DNA from: Cliona cf. orientalis
Lineage: Eukaryota; Porifera; Demospongiae; Clionaida; Clionaidae
Assembly (NCBI GenBank): GCA_963930775.1
Contig: OZ005705.1
Coordinates: 7,502,001 to 7,566,000 of the forward strand
Direction: 5' to 3'
Length of the DNA: 64,000 nt
Shown: one piece after another, positions 16,796-29,500 of the stretch
Position numbering within the stretch: the first letter of the stretch is position 1
Layout of the letters: every line of letters starts with the position of its first letter
Notes under the pieces: model-generated
Told to the model about the DNA's origin: nothing
The model's database searches: none
The model's input: the letters and a program-made list of their open reading frames with translations, nothing else
Position numbers and translations under genes: made by a program

Positions 16796-19700
16796 TGAGG
16801 GAAGGAGGGAGGGAGAGAGAAGAGTGAAAATACATGTACGTTGTAATTCTATCTTCATTCTGCGTACCTTTTTGAGAAGGTACTGGTGTGTTTCCAACAG
16901 TTGTAGACTCTGGCATAGTGGGTGGAGCCATGGTATTGGGAGGTGGAGGTTCAGTTGGAGCATCTACTAGCACTGCCACTCCTCCTCGCTCACAGACCAC
17001 ATTTCCGGATGACATCATAGCTCCACCCATTTGCTGAATCAGCAATAGGGGGTTGGAGTTGTTCCCCTGTTGAAAGACAGCCCCAGGTCCAGAGAGAGGA
17101 AGGTTTGAATCGGTGAAGACGGCTCTTAGGCTAGCACCAGCCATCTGGGGGAGAAGGAGGACTCCATGTTTAGAGGTGAGGTCTCCAGCTGAGCAGGCCA
17201 GCTGGTTGGTCGGCGAGCATAGGCCAGTGTTGCTACAAAGTCAAAATAAAATTTGATCACAATCATTGTACTAACTAAGCTATGAAATTAATAAAATGTT
17301 TGCAATTTACAGTACGGCACTATATGAATCATAATAATATTATAAATACCTTGGAAAGGCATCAACTATCAGTGAACCACAGTCGGCTGGACTGATAGCT
17401 CCTGGGGTGCCCTGGGTAGGAGGCATTCTCAAGCTCCACTCAAAAGGCACAGCCATGCCAGAGTCACCGTCCATTTGCCTAGGCAGCCTTCTCCTTTCAT
17501 CCACACCTCTTCTCCTTCTTCCTGAAGGCATGTTGGTTGGCTCCACTGATACCGAGGGAAGAAAATAAAATTTCATTTTTAGCTGTAGATTAAAGCTTAT
17601 ATGTACATGTGTACATTCGACATGCCAAAAAAGGGTACAGAGCTACAAGACTAAAAAGCATACCTGTGACTTCATCGCTAAATGGCATCAACAAGCTATT
17701 GCCACCACTTCCAACGTCGATGGTGGAAGAGATCAAAGGTGAGGGGGAGGGGCTTGGGCTTGAGATGGGGGTGGGCTCTGGTCGTATCTCCAGCTGAGAG
17801 GTGACAGACGTGGGAAGCTCCTGGGCTGCAGAGGACGTGAACGGCTGGAGCAGGGAGACAGAGGATGATGTCATCATTACAGAGCTAGTTGTCATGGTGA
17901 TGGGATTGGTCGTCATGATAGTAGCAACACTTGAAGATGCTTCATGAAATTCAGTTGTAGCTACAGTAGTGGTTGCCATGGTAGTGGTAGTTGGAGTCAC
18001 CTCCAATGGCGTTGAGCTAGATACCACTACTGGAGGTGGCTGAAGCATTTGATTCACGACTATTGCCACGGTGATAGTCGTCTCAGCATATGGGTCATCA
18101 GCAGGCTGCGAAAAAGTCACGCTTCCTGAAAAACTGTCCGAAGTGAAGTTAGTCACAATCTGTAAGATCTGCCTCGTGCGCTGAATATCACTACACAACG
18201 AGCGGCTGCCACCCTGGTCGTCTAGGTGAATCACGATCGATCGACCAATCACAGAGAAGGGGCCAAAGAGAGGAACATTGGGATCAGTGTAGTTAGCTGA
18301 TATCTCATCCAATCCGGACAGACCTCCAAACTTGCCACTGAGATCACCAATCTCAAACTGATCACTAGTTCTACCCGGAGTAGAGATATTGGTGGGATTC
18401 CAGTGCCCTCCTGTGAATGTTGCACTGCACTTATCGGGCGAGCCAAGGCTGGGAGGACCTACGGGATATTCGTGAACGTGGTAGCCATCGAATCTTTGCT
18501 GCAGACCACTCAGTGAGACTGAGACTTGAGTTTGATCGTACGGCGAACGCTGGTAGAATCGAACGCTGCCAGAGACCCCCTGATCATTGAATACGCTGAT
18601 TGCCTCCAGCGGCTGGTACTGGGTGAGATTGGCACAGTCTATCCTTGGGCCACCACGGTTTTCTGCGTGAATCACAGTGGATAGACCATCAATCGAATAT
18701 CCATCAATATCTGGAAGCACGGGGAGGTCTGTATCTGTGTAAAACTGTCTAATTCGCCTGTTCAGCACATCAAAGGGGGCACCCTTATTTGACAGATCCC
18801 CAATCTCACAATTTCTCTGCAATGTGGCATTTGCATTTCCACAGTTTACTGCGTAGCTTGGATCGCTAATATTGACTTCACGAGGATTGTAGTGAGGGCC
18901 AGCCACCGTACAGTCCATCCCGGCTCCATCGAGGGGTCGATCGTGGACATGCCAGTTGTGTAGAGTTGAATTTGCTCTATCACCGCCTACTCTCTCTAGA
19001 TTGGTATAGACTGATGAAGTGGAGTTGTCTGGGGTGTGCTGGCGAAAGAAAATGTCGCCTTTGAAGGAGTTTCTGAACGGAGAGTAGAGTATTGAACCAG
19101 AGACAGAGGTGGGGTAGCCAATATTAGCACAGACCAGACGACTGCCGTTAGCAAAATGGATGACGATTGAGCGTCCAATGATACTATTCACTCCATACAA
19201 GGAAAGGAATGAGTCACTGTATTGCAAACTCAGAGGATCGGTTTGGGGGAAACCTCCGAACTTTCCACTCAGGTCACCGATTTCACAGTTCTGTGGAGAT
19301 TGCGTGCTGCAGTCTGTGTCGTAGTTTGAATTTTCAGCGGCCCCCAGGGGGTCAAAGTGGCCCCCCGTGATTTCTCCTCCACAGGGGGTCACTGTCCCGT
19401 CGTGAGGAAAGGGGTACTCGTGTACATGCCAGGGGAATGGAAATGCGTCGCTAGGGAAATCGCTCAATCCTGCAAGTGATAAAAACTCAATAATTAACAA
19501 ATCATCGACAATTTTCGTGGTGGAAAACTTAAGAAGATCACATGCATATACATTCTCCACAAAATAAACGAATGAAACCTTCCAACACCTGCCCGGCCAG
19601 GATAATCCGTGCTATATCCATATATGTACTCATACTCAGATAACTCTCAAGATGCACAGCCTATAGCTACACGTACATGTACGTGTGGGGTCGAAGGTTA

Positions 19701-20123
19701 GTGAGGGTGTGCATGAATCAAATTTGTCAGAAAGCAAGGAATTTGGCATCTTCGGGCACGAGCAGGCTACACAAGAATGCACACTGTGTGCACCAACACT
19801 ACAAGAGATCAATGGCCGAAGGAATGACAGCCAAACAGCCGTGATAACACAAGATGACCAGGGAAATATGCCAACAAGTTTCCCATTTCAAATTCAATCG
19901 AGTAATTTGTTCCGTCTCCTCTCTCTCCCTCCTTACCTGTCAAATTCACGTCAATGGTGGTGTTTCCATCAGGAGTTTCTTGTGTGAACCTTATCATCCC
20001 ACTGATCCCACTCTGGTTGAAGGTGGCAGTGACGCTGAGAGCGGCTGAGGTGCTGAGAGGAAGGAGAGAGATGACCACAGAGATCACAGAGAGTAGAAAT
20101 CCGTTACTGTAACGTCTTGTCAT
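10376..20123 (-). CDS. Transmembrane copper-only SOD repeat protein with four cytoplasmic SH3 domains
   Basis: Exons, 5' to 3': 19937-20123, 17664-19469, 17350-17545, 16868-17232, 16543-16722, 15975-16181, about 15648-15791, 15310-15464, 14697-15018, 14372-14547, 13786-14221, 13442-13722, 10376-13369; about 2,480 residues. Order: signal peptide; three Cu/Zn-SOD-fold domains (about 27-200, 200-360, 360-495) each keeping four copper histidines (His77/79/100/167; 236/238/255/330; 393/395/418/477) and the active-site Arg, with zinc histidines missing as in copper-only SODs; half a fourth SOD, a Ser/Thr-rich stalk (about 537-664), polybasic RRRR (674-677), the degenerate second half; transmembrane helix (855-879); SH3 domains near 912-970, 1090-1150, 1192-1246 and 2420-2482; a proline-rich region with repeated PPARPPP-type SH3 ligands. 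The expected role is superoxide handling outside the cell coupled to scaffold assembly inside; that coupling is inference. The seventh exon is uncertain in frame. Confidence 0.8.
15514..15534. repeat. G21 homopolymer in an intron
   Basis: Uninterrupted run of about 21 G on the plus strand (poly-C in the sense strand of the SOD-SH3 gene), preceded by a short GT repeat. It lies in the intron between the exons ending at 15648 and starting at 15464. Confidence 0.85.
16236..16540. repeat. Minisatellite with GGACATGTCC-type palindromes
   Basis: Eight or nine degenerate copies of a roughly 28-bp unit (TTTTGCTGGACATGTCCGGCAAAGAGATA type) within the intron between the transmembrane exon and the first SH3 exon. 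Many copies carry the palindrome RGACATGTCY: exact decamers at 16310-16319, 16338-16347 and 16406-16415, others with one or two changes. These decamers match the p53-family half-site consensus RRRCWWGYYY. Confidence 0.8.
16725..16793. repeat. (GA)n microsatellite acting as polypyrimidine tract
   Basis: About 34 GA units on the plus strand, hence (CT)n in the sense strand of the SOD-SH3 gene. The tract runs directly into the CAG acceptor of the transmembrane exon (exon starts at 16722), so it is the intron's pyrimidine tract. Confidence 0.85.
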
Positions 20124-23100
20124 CGTTGTCACACGTGGCAGGCAGCTGTAGAGAAACAAGAACAGGAAAACAGTCACCAGCTGTTTATGGCACTAGAACA
20201 GAGATTATTGATAGGATACCATTATGAACAAATAGTACACCAATTAAAGATCTCCCATATATGGTCAACGAGTCATCATGAAGGGAGTTCCCCTACGGGC
20301 CCCTCCCCCCTCGGTCTGGGTAAGCCCTTGGGACGAGCAGGAGAGGTGGGTCGCGACAGACAGGATATTTCTGACGTGGTTGTGTCCCTGGAGTATAGTA
20401 AGTGGGGGAGAGCCTAATGAACTGCATGCTTGTATAATCGTAAAAAATGTAAATTTTTATGGAGCAGAATAGGACATAGGGAGTATACATGAACACGTGT
20501 AGGTACAATGGTCGTCCATCTATTACAGGAGTGAAACAGAGGGGTGCATGGGCCTCTTATATTATATAACAATAAATTAAATTATTATTAGAGATTCAAT
20601 TAGCCAAAGCTGGTGAAATTGATAAGGGACAAGCAGTGTCATGCCCTTCCACCTAAAGCTTTATGTAATAATGAAGCAACAGTTTAGCCTCGTGCTGCTG
20701 CGCTGTTGAATGGGTGCCTGGAGGAAGTGTGAATGTTTGAAGAGAGGAGGGGGTATTGTTTGGAAGCTGACAATTAACAGCCCTGCTCTGGGCCTAAAAG
20801 GCAGATCTGATTTCATTAATTGCAATAGAAAACCACATCTATCAGCAGTTACAGGTCACATGACGGAGGGATTTCCTTACATGCCACGCTCAATGGCTAA
20901 TCCATTAGCCTCAGCATACCTCACAGTAGTAAACAATGAATCAGACCTCCCAGTCTTCCTGTGCTACTGCATGCCATGCTGCTGGAGAATGCCAGTCATA
21001 CTACACAGCATGGATATGCACAACATGAGCACTGCTCCTAGACTAGTCATATCCGCAAAAATTAATGGCTCAGTAGTCAACAGCCATTACATCATCACAA
21101 TAAGGAAACCAGACACTCCCACAAATGTTCACCCCTTCGTGCGACTGCTCAAAACAGAGAAAGGGCTTGGATGGGGTCTCATATGCAGGTAGGTAGGGTG
21201 CTCGATCATCTATTATTAAATTTTAGAGGCCAATTAGCAGACTTATTTACGAAGCCAAAACTGCACCTAATGCGCTAATCAGAACCACTCAAGTATGGCC
21301 TTTTGAGAATGTCACTACATTCAGCTAGCAAAACACACTCTAATTATTACACTCAGCATGTACAGCCACTTCATGCTATTGACACGAATAAGCACGGTCA
21401 TATATGCAGTCTTCTCATGTAGGAATGGTCAATATTCTCATCATCATCAATCACTCACAAGCTGAGCACATGCACTAGAGGATAGACTTGTTTCTCCATT
21501 CGAACGTGAGAATGGATGTGTTGGGATGATCACAGCTGTACAACCATCCCTTCAGACAACACAAACTGGCTCTTTAGGAACACAAAAAAGGTGTGTTTTG
21601 TTCTCTCCATACACCACCCAATGCCATGGCTTATAGCTGGCTGGTAGACGCCATCAGTTAATATGGTCATAGCCCCTTTAATAAAGCCACCTTATTACAC
21701 GAAGAGGTGTGTACCCCCTCGATATCGGGATGTCTCGTTTAATGATTAGGAAGCGATGCCTACTCGTTGAGGCTTCATTGAATGTATACACTGTTAAAGC
21801 ATCCATTGTGTGCAGGGAGCTCTGAGAAAGTTCATAGCATTGAAGAGAGTTGGGGAGAATGAGGCAGGAAAAGACATCTTGAACGGATAGATAAGGAAAA
21901 TTGAAATTTTAGCTGATGGTATTTGACAACAAAGCGACCACTGTAAGGATATGGGATTGTTGGGATAAATAATAATCATGACAATGATGGAGGGGGTGCT
22001 ACCATCCTGTTGTTGGGGAACATAATTAAGGGTCACTTATCACATCCTATCGATCTTTGTCCCCCCCTCTCTCTCTGTACTCAATACTCCCCCCTTAGTG
22101 TTTATGAAGTCCAATCTGGATTCGCTTCACAGATCCTACGAAGGAATGTTGTGATTAACTACCCTCCATTAAACCCAAATAAGCTGTATCTTGTTAGCTG
22201 AAGAGAGCAAGAGGTCTATTATGCAAGTCATTCGTAAAGTTTTGATACTTTTGATGAGAAATGATACTAAACACAGACACCCAGCACTCATACACAATGG
22301 ACACTCACACACACACACACACACACGCTCACACACACTCTATCGGACTCAAGTAATCAGAGTGAAAAAAACAGTGCCAAATCTTTCCTACAACCCTCCA
22401 TGCAGAGTCTAATACAAGACATGATACAGTATACCTTAAACGACATACCTCTGCATTTCAACAACAAATAGCACCAAATAAATATATCCGCCCACTCTTC
22501 TAGCCAGGCCATGCTGTCTACACGAGTGAGTGATGCTGATTGACCGACCACAACTCCATGCTATAGCCATCTAAGTACATGTCCAGCCACAGAAGGACAA
22601 TTGAAACTACAGCGACTGAAGTATCTAATCACTTGGCTGACGATCTGGTCTGCCAGAGAAATGAATCAGTACCAACTTAGTGGTTGTTACGACTATTGTG
22701 ATCACAGTACAAAGTGCCCCGCTAACTATCATGTGCGGCCAGGGAAAAGCAGTGTCATAGCTCTACGTACACACATAGACAGTATAGCAGGAGAAGGCCG
22801 TGATATCTAACACGTGCATACCTTCAAGTTTCCCCCAAACATACAGGAACTACCTTAGTATTTACGATTCATTGTGAGATTTTAATCGTGATAACAATTA
22901 ATTCCTGCATGCAAGCTTCCCCTGCAAGAGCCTATCCTGAAGAGACAGGTGTGGGGTGTACCACCCAAACATGAATCAGATCTTTAGACCCAGGCTGCTA
23001 GCTATCATTGCTATCTGGCTGATCACTACAAGGTATACTACACGCCACGCACTGTATTGAAGTCATTCCTTTACTCAATACTCACACGTTAACACACACA

Positions 23101-23693
23101 ATCTGCTCCTGTAAACACTGGGAACAATCACTCTGTAAACAATTAGGAGGATCGGCTATTACTCTCTCACTCTAAAAAGGTTCATGCAGTGCAAAGCAGT
23201 GAGCTCGCACTGAGTAGAGTATTAAATCGCTAAGGCTTCGATCGAATACCTTAGCTAGTACGATCGAACTTACGTGATATCATCACTGATACATGCAGGC
23301 AGACAGACGATCCTTCTCGATCAAGTTCTCTCTCTCTTTCTTCACGCGCCTGCTCCTAGCTGAGCTCCACACGATCTCTCAGAATGTTCTAGTCCGCTTC
23401 CAGCTACGAATCGAACTAAATCACGGAAAGCTTGCAAAGCGATCCTGTGTTGCTTTTAGATTTTGCACGACAACTCGTCTCGATCTCGAAACAAAACACC
23501 TACAGTACAGGGAGGCGTGGCACACACCTAGCGATTAATTATCACATGACGTCATCGATAGGGCCGCTCAGGTCCATTCTTAGATCTTCGTTCCGATCGG
23601 TGGATCTGGGATCGAAAATGTGTCGAACTGCTGCGCATGCTCATACAATAGACACATGGCTGGGGTCGTTCTTTCCGGTAAGGTGTGTACAAG
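20124..23693. other. 3.6 kb without a recognisable gene
   Basis: No reading frame with domain features or consistent splice context on either strand. It contains a short CA repeat (22303-22336), AT-rich and ordinary unique sequence, and must hold the promoters of the SOD-SH3 gene at its left end and of RPS3A at its right end. An RNA gene or enhancer could be hidden here; none is supported by what I can see. Confidence 0.5.
23542..23554. promoter_or_regulatory. E-box overlapping a full CRE upstream of RPS3A
   Basis: The sequence TCACATGACGTCA combines an E-box/M-box (TCACATGA, 23542-23549) with a palindromic cAMP response element (TGACGTCA, 23547-23554), about 140 bp upstream of the RPS3A start codon. 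Full CREs are typical of CREB/ATF-bound promoters. Binding is inferred from sequence only. Confidence 0.45.
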
Positions 23694-25439
23694 ATGGCTG
23701 TAGGCAAGAACAAACGGCTGACGAAAGGCAAGAAGGGCGCCAAGAAAAAGATGTGAGTAGCTTCTAGAGTGCCATAATGTACCTACTAATGCCTGAAAAC
23801 GTCACAAAATGCCAAATAACCTCTCTGAAGTGGAGGATTGAGTCGGATCGTGATACACCCCCTGACCATGCTCACCATATTGTCAATTGAATACTGAAAT
23901 GATTGTACCATAATCTATGATTGTACTCTTATTGCAGCATCGATCCATACACGAAGAAAGACTGGTACGATGTCAAGGCCCCGGCAATGTTCACACAGAG
24001 AAACATTGGCAAGACTCTAGTCACAAGAACGCAAGGAAAAAGTACGCACATTCAGCTAATAATAATTTAAAGATTAAGTATAATATGAGGTACTCAAAAT
24101 CATGGTTATTTGTGGTTTTTCTTGCAGAGCTTGCCAGTGATGGTCTAAAAGGTCGTGTTTTTGAAGTGTCTCTGGCAGATTTGCAGAATGATGAACAGGC
24201 GTTCAGAAAGTTTCGCCTGATCTCAGAAGACATTCAGGGCAAGGTGGTCCTCACCAACTTCCATGGAATGACCATGACCACTGACAAACTCAGATCACTC
24301 GTCAAAAAGTGGCAGGTGAGTTGTGTTGGATCGTTTCTGAAATATCTCTACTTCATAGTACACACATACCCACATACACGTAATTATGATCTAACTAGTG
24401 CACATGTACTTGCCCACATATTGCATATAGTATTATACTGATGTTACTTAGTGATTTTGTCTCCGTCTATGCTCCCTCTTTGCTAGACTCTAATTGAGGC
24501 CCATGTGGATGTGAAGACCACTGATGGTTTCTACCTTCGAGTATTCTGCATTGGATTCACCAAGCGTCAGCCAAATCAGATCAAGAAGACAACCTACGCC
24601 AAGACCTCTCAGTGTAGGAGCATTCGCAGGAAGATGGTGGAGATTATGACAAGAGAGATCAGCCAGATAGACCTCAAGGAGACAGTCAATAAGCTGTGAG
24701 TGCACCTAGCTGGCTGACGACCCTTACCTATAGTTGCGTGTGCTGACGATCTTTACCATGTCGTACATCTCCTGTATGGCATCCCATTTCGCATTCTTGG
24801 GACTGTGATCTAATTAATAATGAATATAAGCTTGGTCTGTTGTATTATTTAACCATTCCCCCACTTACAGAATCCCTGACAGCATTGGCAAAGACATAGA
24901 AAAGAAATGTCAGTCCATCTACCCTCTACATGATGTCTACATCAGAAAGGTCAAAGTTCTCAAAAAGCCCAAATTTGATAGTAAGTTAATTTTTACTAAA
25001 TCACCATCTATCTTGCGTAATCTTGTGTCCTGAGCCGATTATCTGTGGTGTGCTTGATTTAGAGTCATGTGCCGCATTCCCATCGTGTTGTTGTTGGCCA
25101 GCATTGCATGTGTTTGTGTGGTAGTGGGTGGCTTCTGTGATGGTCTCTGTTGACCCTAAAAGGACTGACAAAGCCAGAACAGTGTTGGGTGGTATGTGTA
25201 TGTGACCAGGAAAAGCTAAGTGGGTGCAGAACATGTGAGACCAGTTAAAAGCTGAAAATATTTTAGCTTGTGCTACGTATATTGAAGTGGTGGTGTCAGA
25301 CTAACTTCATCTCTCTCTCTCTCTCTCTCTCTCTTTTCCCCCTCTAGTTGGTAAGCTGATGGAGATGCATGGCGAGGGTGGATCAGGTGCCAAGGTCTCA
25401 GGCACCACATATGAACCACCTGTCCAGCAGTCTGTCTAA
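23694..25439 (+). CDS. RPS3A: Small ribosomal subunit protein eS1 (S3a)
   Basis: Component of the 40S ribosomal subunit. Six exons: 23694-23752, 23938-24041, 24128-24315, 24487-24695, 24871-24980, 25348-25439; phases agree. The product starts [12 protein letters not shown] and ends YEPPVQQSV, like animal eS1, and carries the family blocks [33 protein letters not shown] (20 residues), HVDVKTTDG and [12 protein letters not shown] pyrimidine-rich stretch (GTTCTTTCC, near 23668-23676) about 20 bp before the ATG fits a 5' TOP element, expected for translational control by growth signals. The last intron ends in a CT microsatellite before its acceptor. Vertebrate RPS3A introns host snoRNAs; I could not make a convincing snoRNA here. 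Confidence 0.97.
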
Positions 25440-26595
25440 ATTAGTGAGGTTGACGAATCCAGATGATTTATGACTAACTATTTAGTGCCATCTTTAAGCC
25501 TTTTCTCTGGTGTTTCAGTCCAGATTGATCAATGATGTTTCTTAATATTAAAATTAAACAGATCGGAGACAATTGTGAACTAATTTAGTCAGTGAGGGAG
25601 TGATCAATGGTATACCATACGTTAAAAATTGACGAGTGAACTCGTCAAACTACGCTGTATGTAGATGAACTAGTTGACTGCACCTGTCACACATCAATTT
25701 AGTTTAGTGAGAGGGGAAGTGGTGTATGTTGGACAGTCAAGAGTAGATTAGGAGATACCCTTGATAAAGATGCTTACTGCCAGCTGTCTACAGCTGCTTG
25801 GGTCCATGCTAATGGCAGGGGAAGTGGTGAGTAGTGGCTAATGATAATGGCCCTGCTCCAAGTGCCCTGCTTCCTTCAACAGCAGTTATAGTATAGTTAT
25901 GGGATGGGAAATTGGCAGGAGCCCCCCCTTTCCCTGCACCTCCGCCAGCTCACATCCCATGTCCAGACAAAAGCATTAGATAGTGAGTGAGCAATGGGCT
26001 AGCAAAATATCGCATCTATTAAAGCAAGAGAATGCGGCCCACACACAAGGGGGGACATAATACTTGGAGAGTTGTGCTTTCAAACTCTATAATACATGTA
26101 CTGATCCATAGCCAGTGGTTAGTAACAACCCTTTGTGCTTTGGGAGAAGCCAACAGCTGCCATGACCTGAATTCCTAATTGGTTGGTATCCATGCTTCCC
26201 ATGCTTCAACCGCCACCATACGTACGCTGACTACCTACCCGCCTGACAGTCGCATGCTATGGGATACAACTGGTCATGCATACACTCAAGGCATGACTGA
26301 CTATAATAGGAAGAACTACATAGCGCTATATAGAGGGATGGCTGCTCAGGTAGAGTAGAGTAGAGAATTGTTATTAATTTAGTACAGGAATGAACAAAGT
26401 TGATTGGTGAAACATTGATATCAATTATAATAGAGTGGATGGCTGAAATGACTGAGAGAAAATGCATGAAGTACTTACAGTATAAATTTACAAAAAATAA
26501 TGTTAATAATTACAAATAATAATAATAATAATAATGACGATGAAATATTTAACCACTTAAAATGAAAATTATAAAAGTTTTAGTTCATACAAAAC
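25440..26595. other. Convergent intergenic region
   Basis: Lies between the 3' ends of RPS3A (+) and the adenylyl cyclase (-). It should contain both 3' UTRs; an ATTAAA-like signal is near 25548. A TAA repeat occurs at 26517-26535. No coding feature seen. Confidence 0.5.
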
Positions 26596-29500
26596 TCACT
26601 GTCTCCCTCGAGCATGGCAAGGGTCAAGGGTCACAAACACAGTCCTCATTTCTCCCTTGCCCTTGACGTTGACAATCTTGTGTACTTCGTGGGAGACAAA
26701 CGGCGCTAGTCGCTCGAGACAGTGCTCTGGCATGTGGATCTTGTTAACGAGCCCAGTAGTGTCCATTCGACTGGCGACATTCACCGTGTCCCCCCAGATG
26801 TCGTACAGCATCTTGTGACTACCAACTACCCCTGAGGTAACGGGGCCGTAATTGATCCCGATTCGCATACGAAAGACGAATCCATGACGGTTGACTTGTT
26901 CGAGAACGTCTATCAAGTGCTGAGCAAAGTCTATGAGCTCAGTGAGGTGATGCTCGTCACAGGGCTGATCGGGAGGTAAGTTGAGACCAGACGCAGACAT
27001 GTAAGTGCTTCCAATCGTCTTTATCTTTTCGATGTTTGAGAACTGAGGGAGGTCTAGGAGTGTGTCAAACTCGGTGATGATCTGATTCAAAAGACGAAGT
27101 ACGTCTTCGTGATTGTGGTGCGAATTGAGAAACTCGCTGAAATTCACGATCGATGCAAACATGACTCCGACACACTCATGGTTCTGTGAAAACTTTCCAG
27201 TCATTCGGAGACTGTGCGCCACGTGTTGGGGGATGATGTTGAAAAGAAGCCACTCTGCTTGAACCTTCTTTTGACGAGTGAATCGTCTTCTAGCGGAGGC
27301 CTCCAGTCGACTGACAAAACTTAGACGATCGGAAGTCTCGGACATTCTATTCACGACAGTAAGCAAAATAAGAACGAGAAGTAGCAGAATACTCACTTCT
27401 GGTGCTACGTGGCGCGTGTAGTAGCGCTTGAGATAGTCAGGTATGCCACTGATTGGGATGTCTCGTTCATCATCACCTGGAAGGGGGATCACGGTCGCAG
27501 CAGGTGTAGGCACCTCGGTGGCGGTAGAATTGACGTTGCTTATGCAAAGCTCCAGGTGAACACCGATCAGCATGGAGATGAATAGAATACAGCTGAGAAA
27601 CCCACCAATCAGTTTTGCGATGTGACTGACACCCATGAACGTGATGCTGCTCATGAGCACGACCACGGTGACAAAAAAGGCCATTTGGACGTGAGCCAAG
27701 CCAGGTATCGTCTCCGAGATGTCCGTCTGACAGCGAGAAATGCTCACCAAAACGATCGTCATGGGGTAGTAGATCATAAAAAGACCGACCATCGAGCGAA
27801 CGAACCACTGGATGATGAACTGGGAGAAATTGACAAACCTCGTGGGGAAGAGGCTCGGCATGAACACGACAAAAACAAAGAAAAGAATGATCAGTTCAAC
27901 GATGAGACCGAATAGAAAAATGCCGAGCCAAGCAGACCACAGGAAGCTGAATGCTTCGTCCGAGCTGAGGCAGACGGCACTGCCAATCATGACGAGGAGG
28001 TAGCTGACAAATAAGGTACAGGTGTCCACCATGTAGCTCTGCTTGGCAATACGGAAGCCAAGCTGGGTCTCAGTCATTTCTCCATCAGATCCTTCGTCAA
28101 GATCTCTCCCATAGTCTCGATAGGTAGCTTCCAAATCGGTGTCTTTAAAGTTAAGGGTGATGACTTTCAATTTTGGATCAAAGTACGTGTCAAAGTTCAC
28201 GTTGTGTCCCTCCATCAGCTCGACAATCTTTCTATCCATCACGTCTACTCCACTGTTGTGGTGCTGCGGCACGGCCAGCTCAGCGTAAGACGTGCACTTC
28301 TGCAGCTGCTTCTGTTTTGAGAAGATATCAACGATGGAGCTGGAGGCCTGACGGTCCCTGGCCCCAAGGGAGTGTCGAGGCGAGTTGATCTCTCCTCTCT
28401 TTGTCCTCATGAAGGGGCAGAGGGGGCTGGGTTCCGATTCTTCGACGGCTGTAGTGGGAGGGTAGATACGCACGGGAGAGGCAGGAGGTTCGGAAATTGT
28501 ATCAATGTCATCATAGGCTTCGCCTGATACTTGATTCCTCCAATCAGAGATCATAGTGCCGCTGCCACCGTACCCTTGCGATCGTCTCCTTTGACCTCCG
28601 TTCACATAGAACAGCTGAAGCTCAGACAATTCGGCATCTTTGCGAGTGATCTCGGCATCTTCGAGAGTGAAGTTGCTGGTTAGGTGTGATTTCGTAATCG
28701 ATGAAATCAAAACGCGTCCTGGCGATCCAATCGACTCGATATGATTGGCAATTCTGACGTCCTTCGACCACACATCAAATTTGAATCGTTTGGTTCCCAT
28801 CACCCCACAGTAGACCGATCCGGTGTGAATGCCGATTCGCATTTTAATTGGGTGGCCGGTTCTTTTCCGAATATCCTCCAGAGCATCGATGATGGCAAGG
28901 CCCATGTTGACACAGTTGTCTGCATGGCTAGGTTCAGGCTCAGGACAGCCAGAAACACAGAAATAGCAGTCTCCAAGAGTACTAATCTTCTCACAGTTGT
29001 GCTTAGTAACAAGATCATCGAATGTTGAAAAAACTTCATTCAAAATTCCCACAAGTTCGGCAGCCGAGAGGTCTGACGAGAACTTTGTAAAGTCCACGAT
29101 ATCGGCAAAGAGTATGGTGACGGTGTCCATGCTACAGATAGTGAAAGGAGCGGAGAGGGTCTGGAAAACGGGATCGAGGCTCTCCTCTCCCTCGAGGTCA
29201 AGTTTCTGCTTCAACATGAAAGTCAGTTGATTTTCAACCTTCATCAGTTCGTCTGCAAAGGGCTTGGGCATCATCGAGAGGATCGTTTTCTCCTTCAGTT
29301 CTCTCTCGAGCTCAAGAGCCTCCTGGGAGAGGACACACTGAGCTATCTTCCAGAAGGTGGCGTGTTGTCGAATATCGAGCAGATAGGCAGTGCTGACCCC
29401 AGCTAGGATTAAGGTGACGTAGAACAGCACTCGACCGATGAGAGAGTGGACGTAGACGTTCATGGGGTACGAGTCCTTGTGACTTTGATACGCAAGAAAT

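Noticed and set aside
20187-22810. Frames of 60-160 codons (for example 20710-21192)
   Set aside because: No signal peptide, domain, repeat or splice context; codon use looks random, so treated as chance.
23753-25347. snoRNA genes in RPS3A introns, as in vertebrates
   Set aside because: TGATGG- and CTGA-like words occur but no intron has box C and box D at suitable distance with a closing stem that I could confirm.
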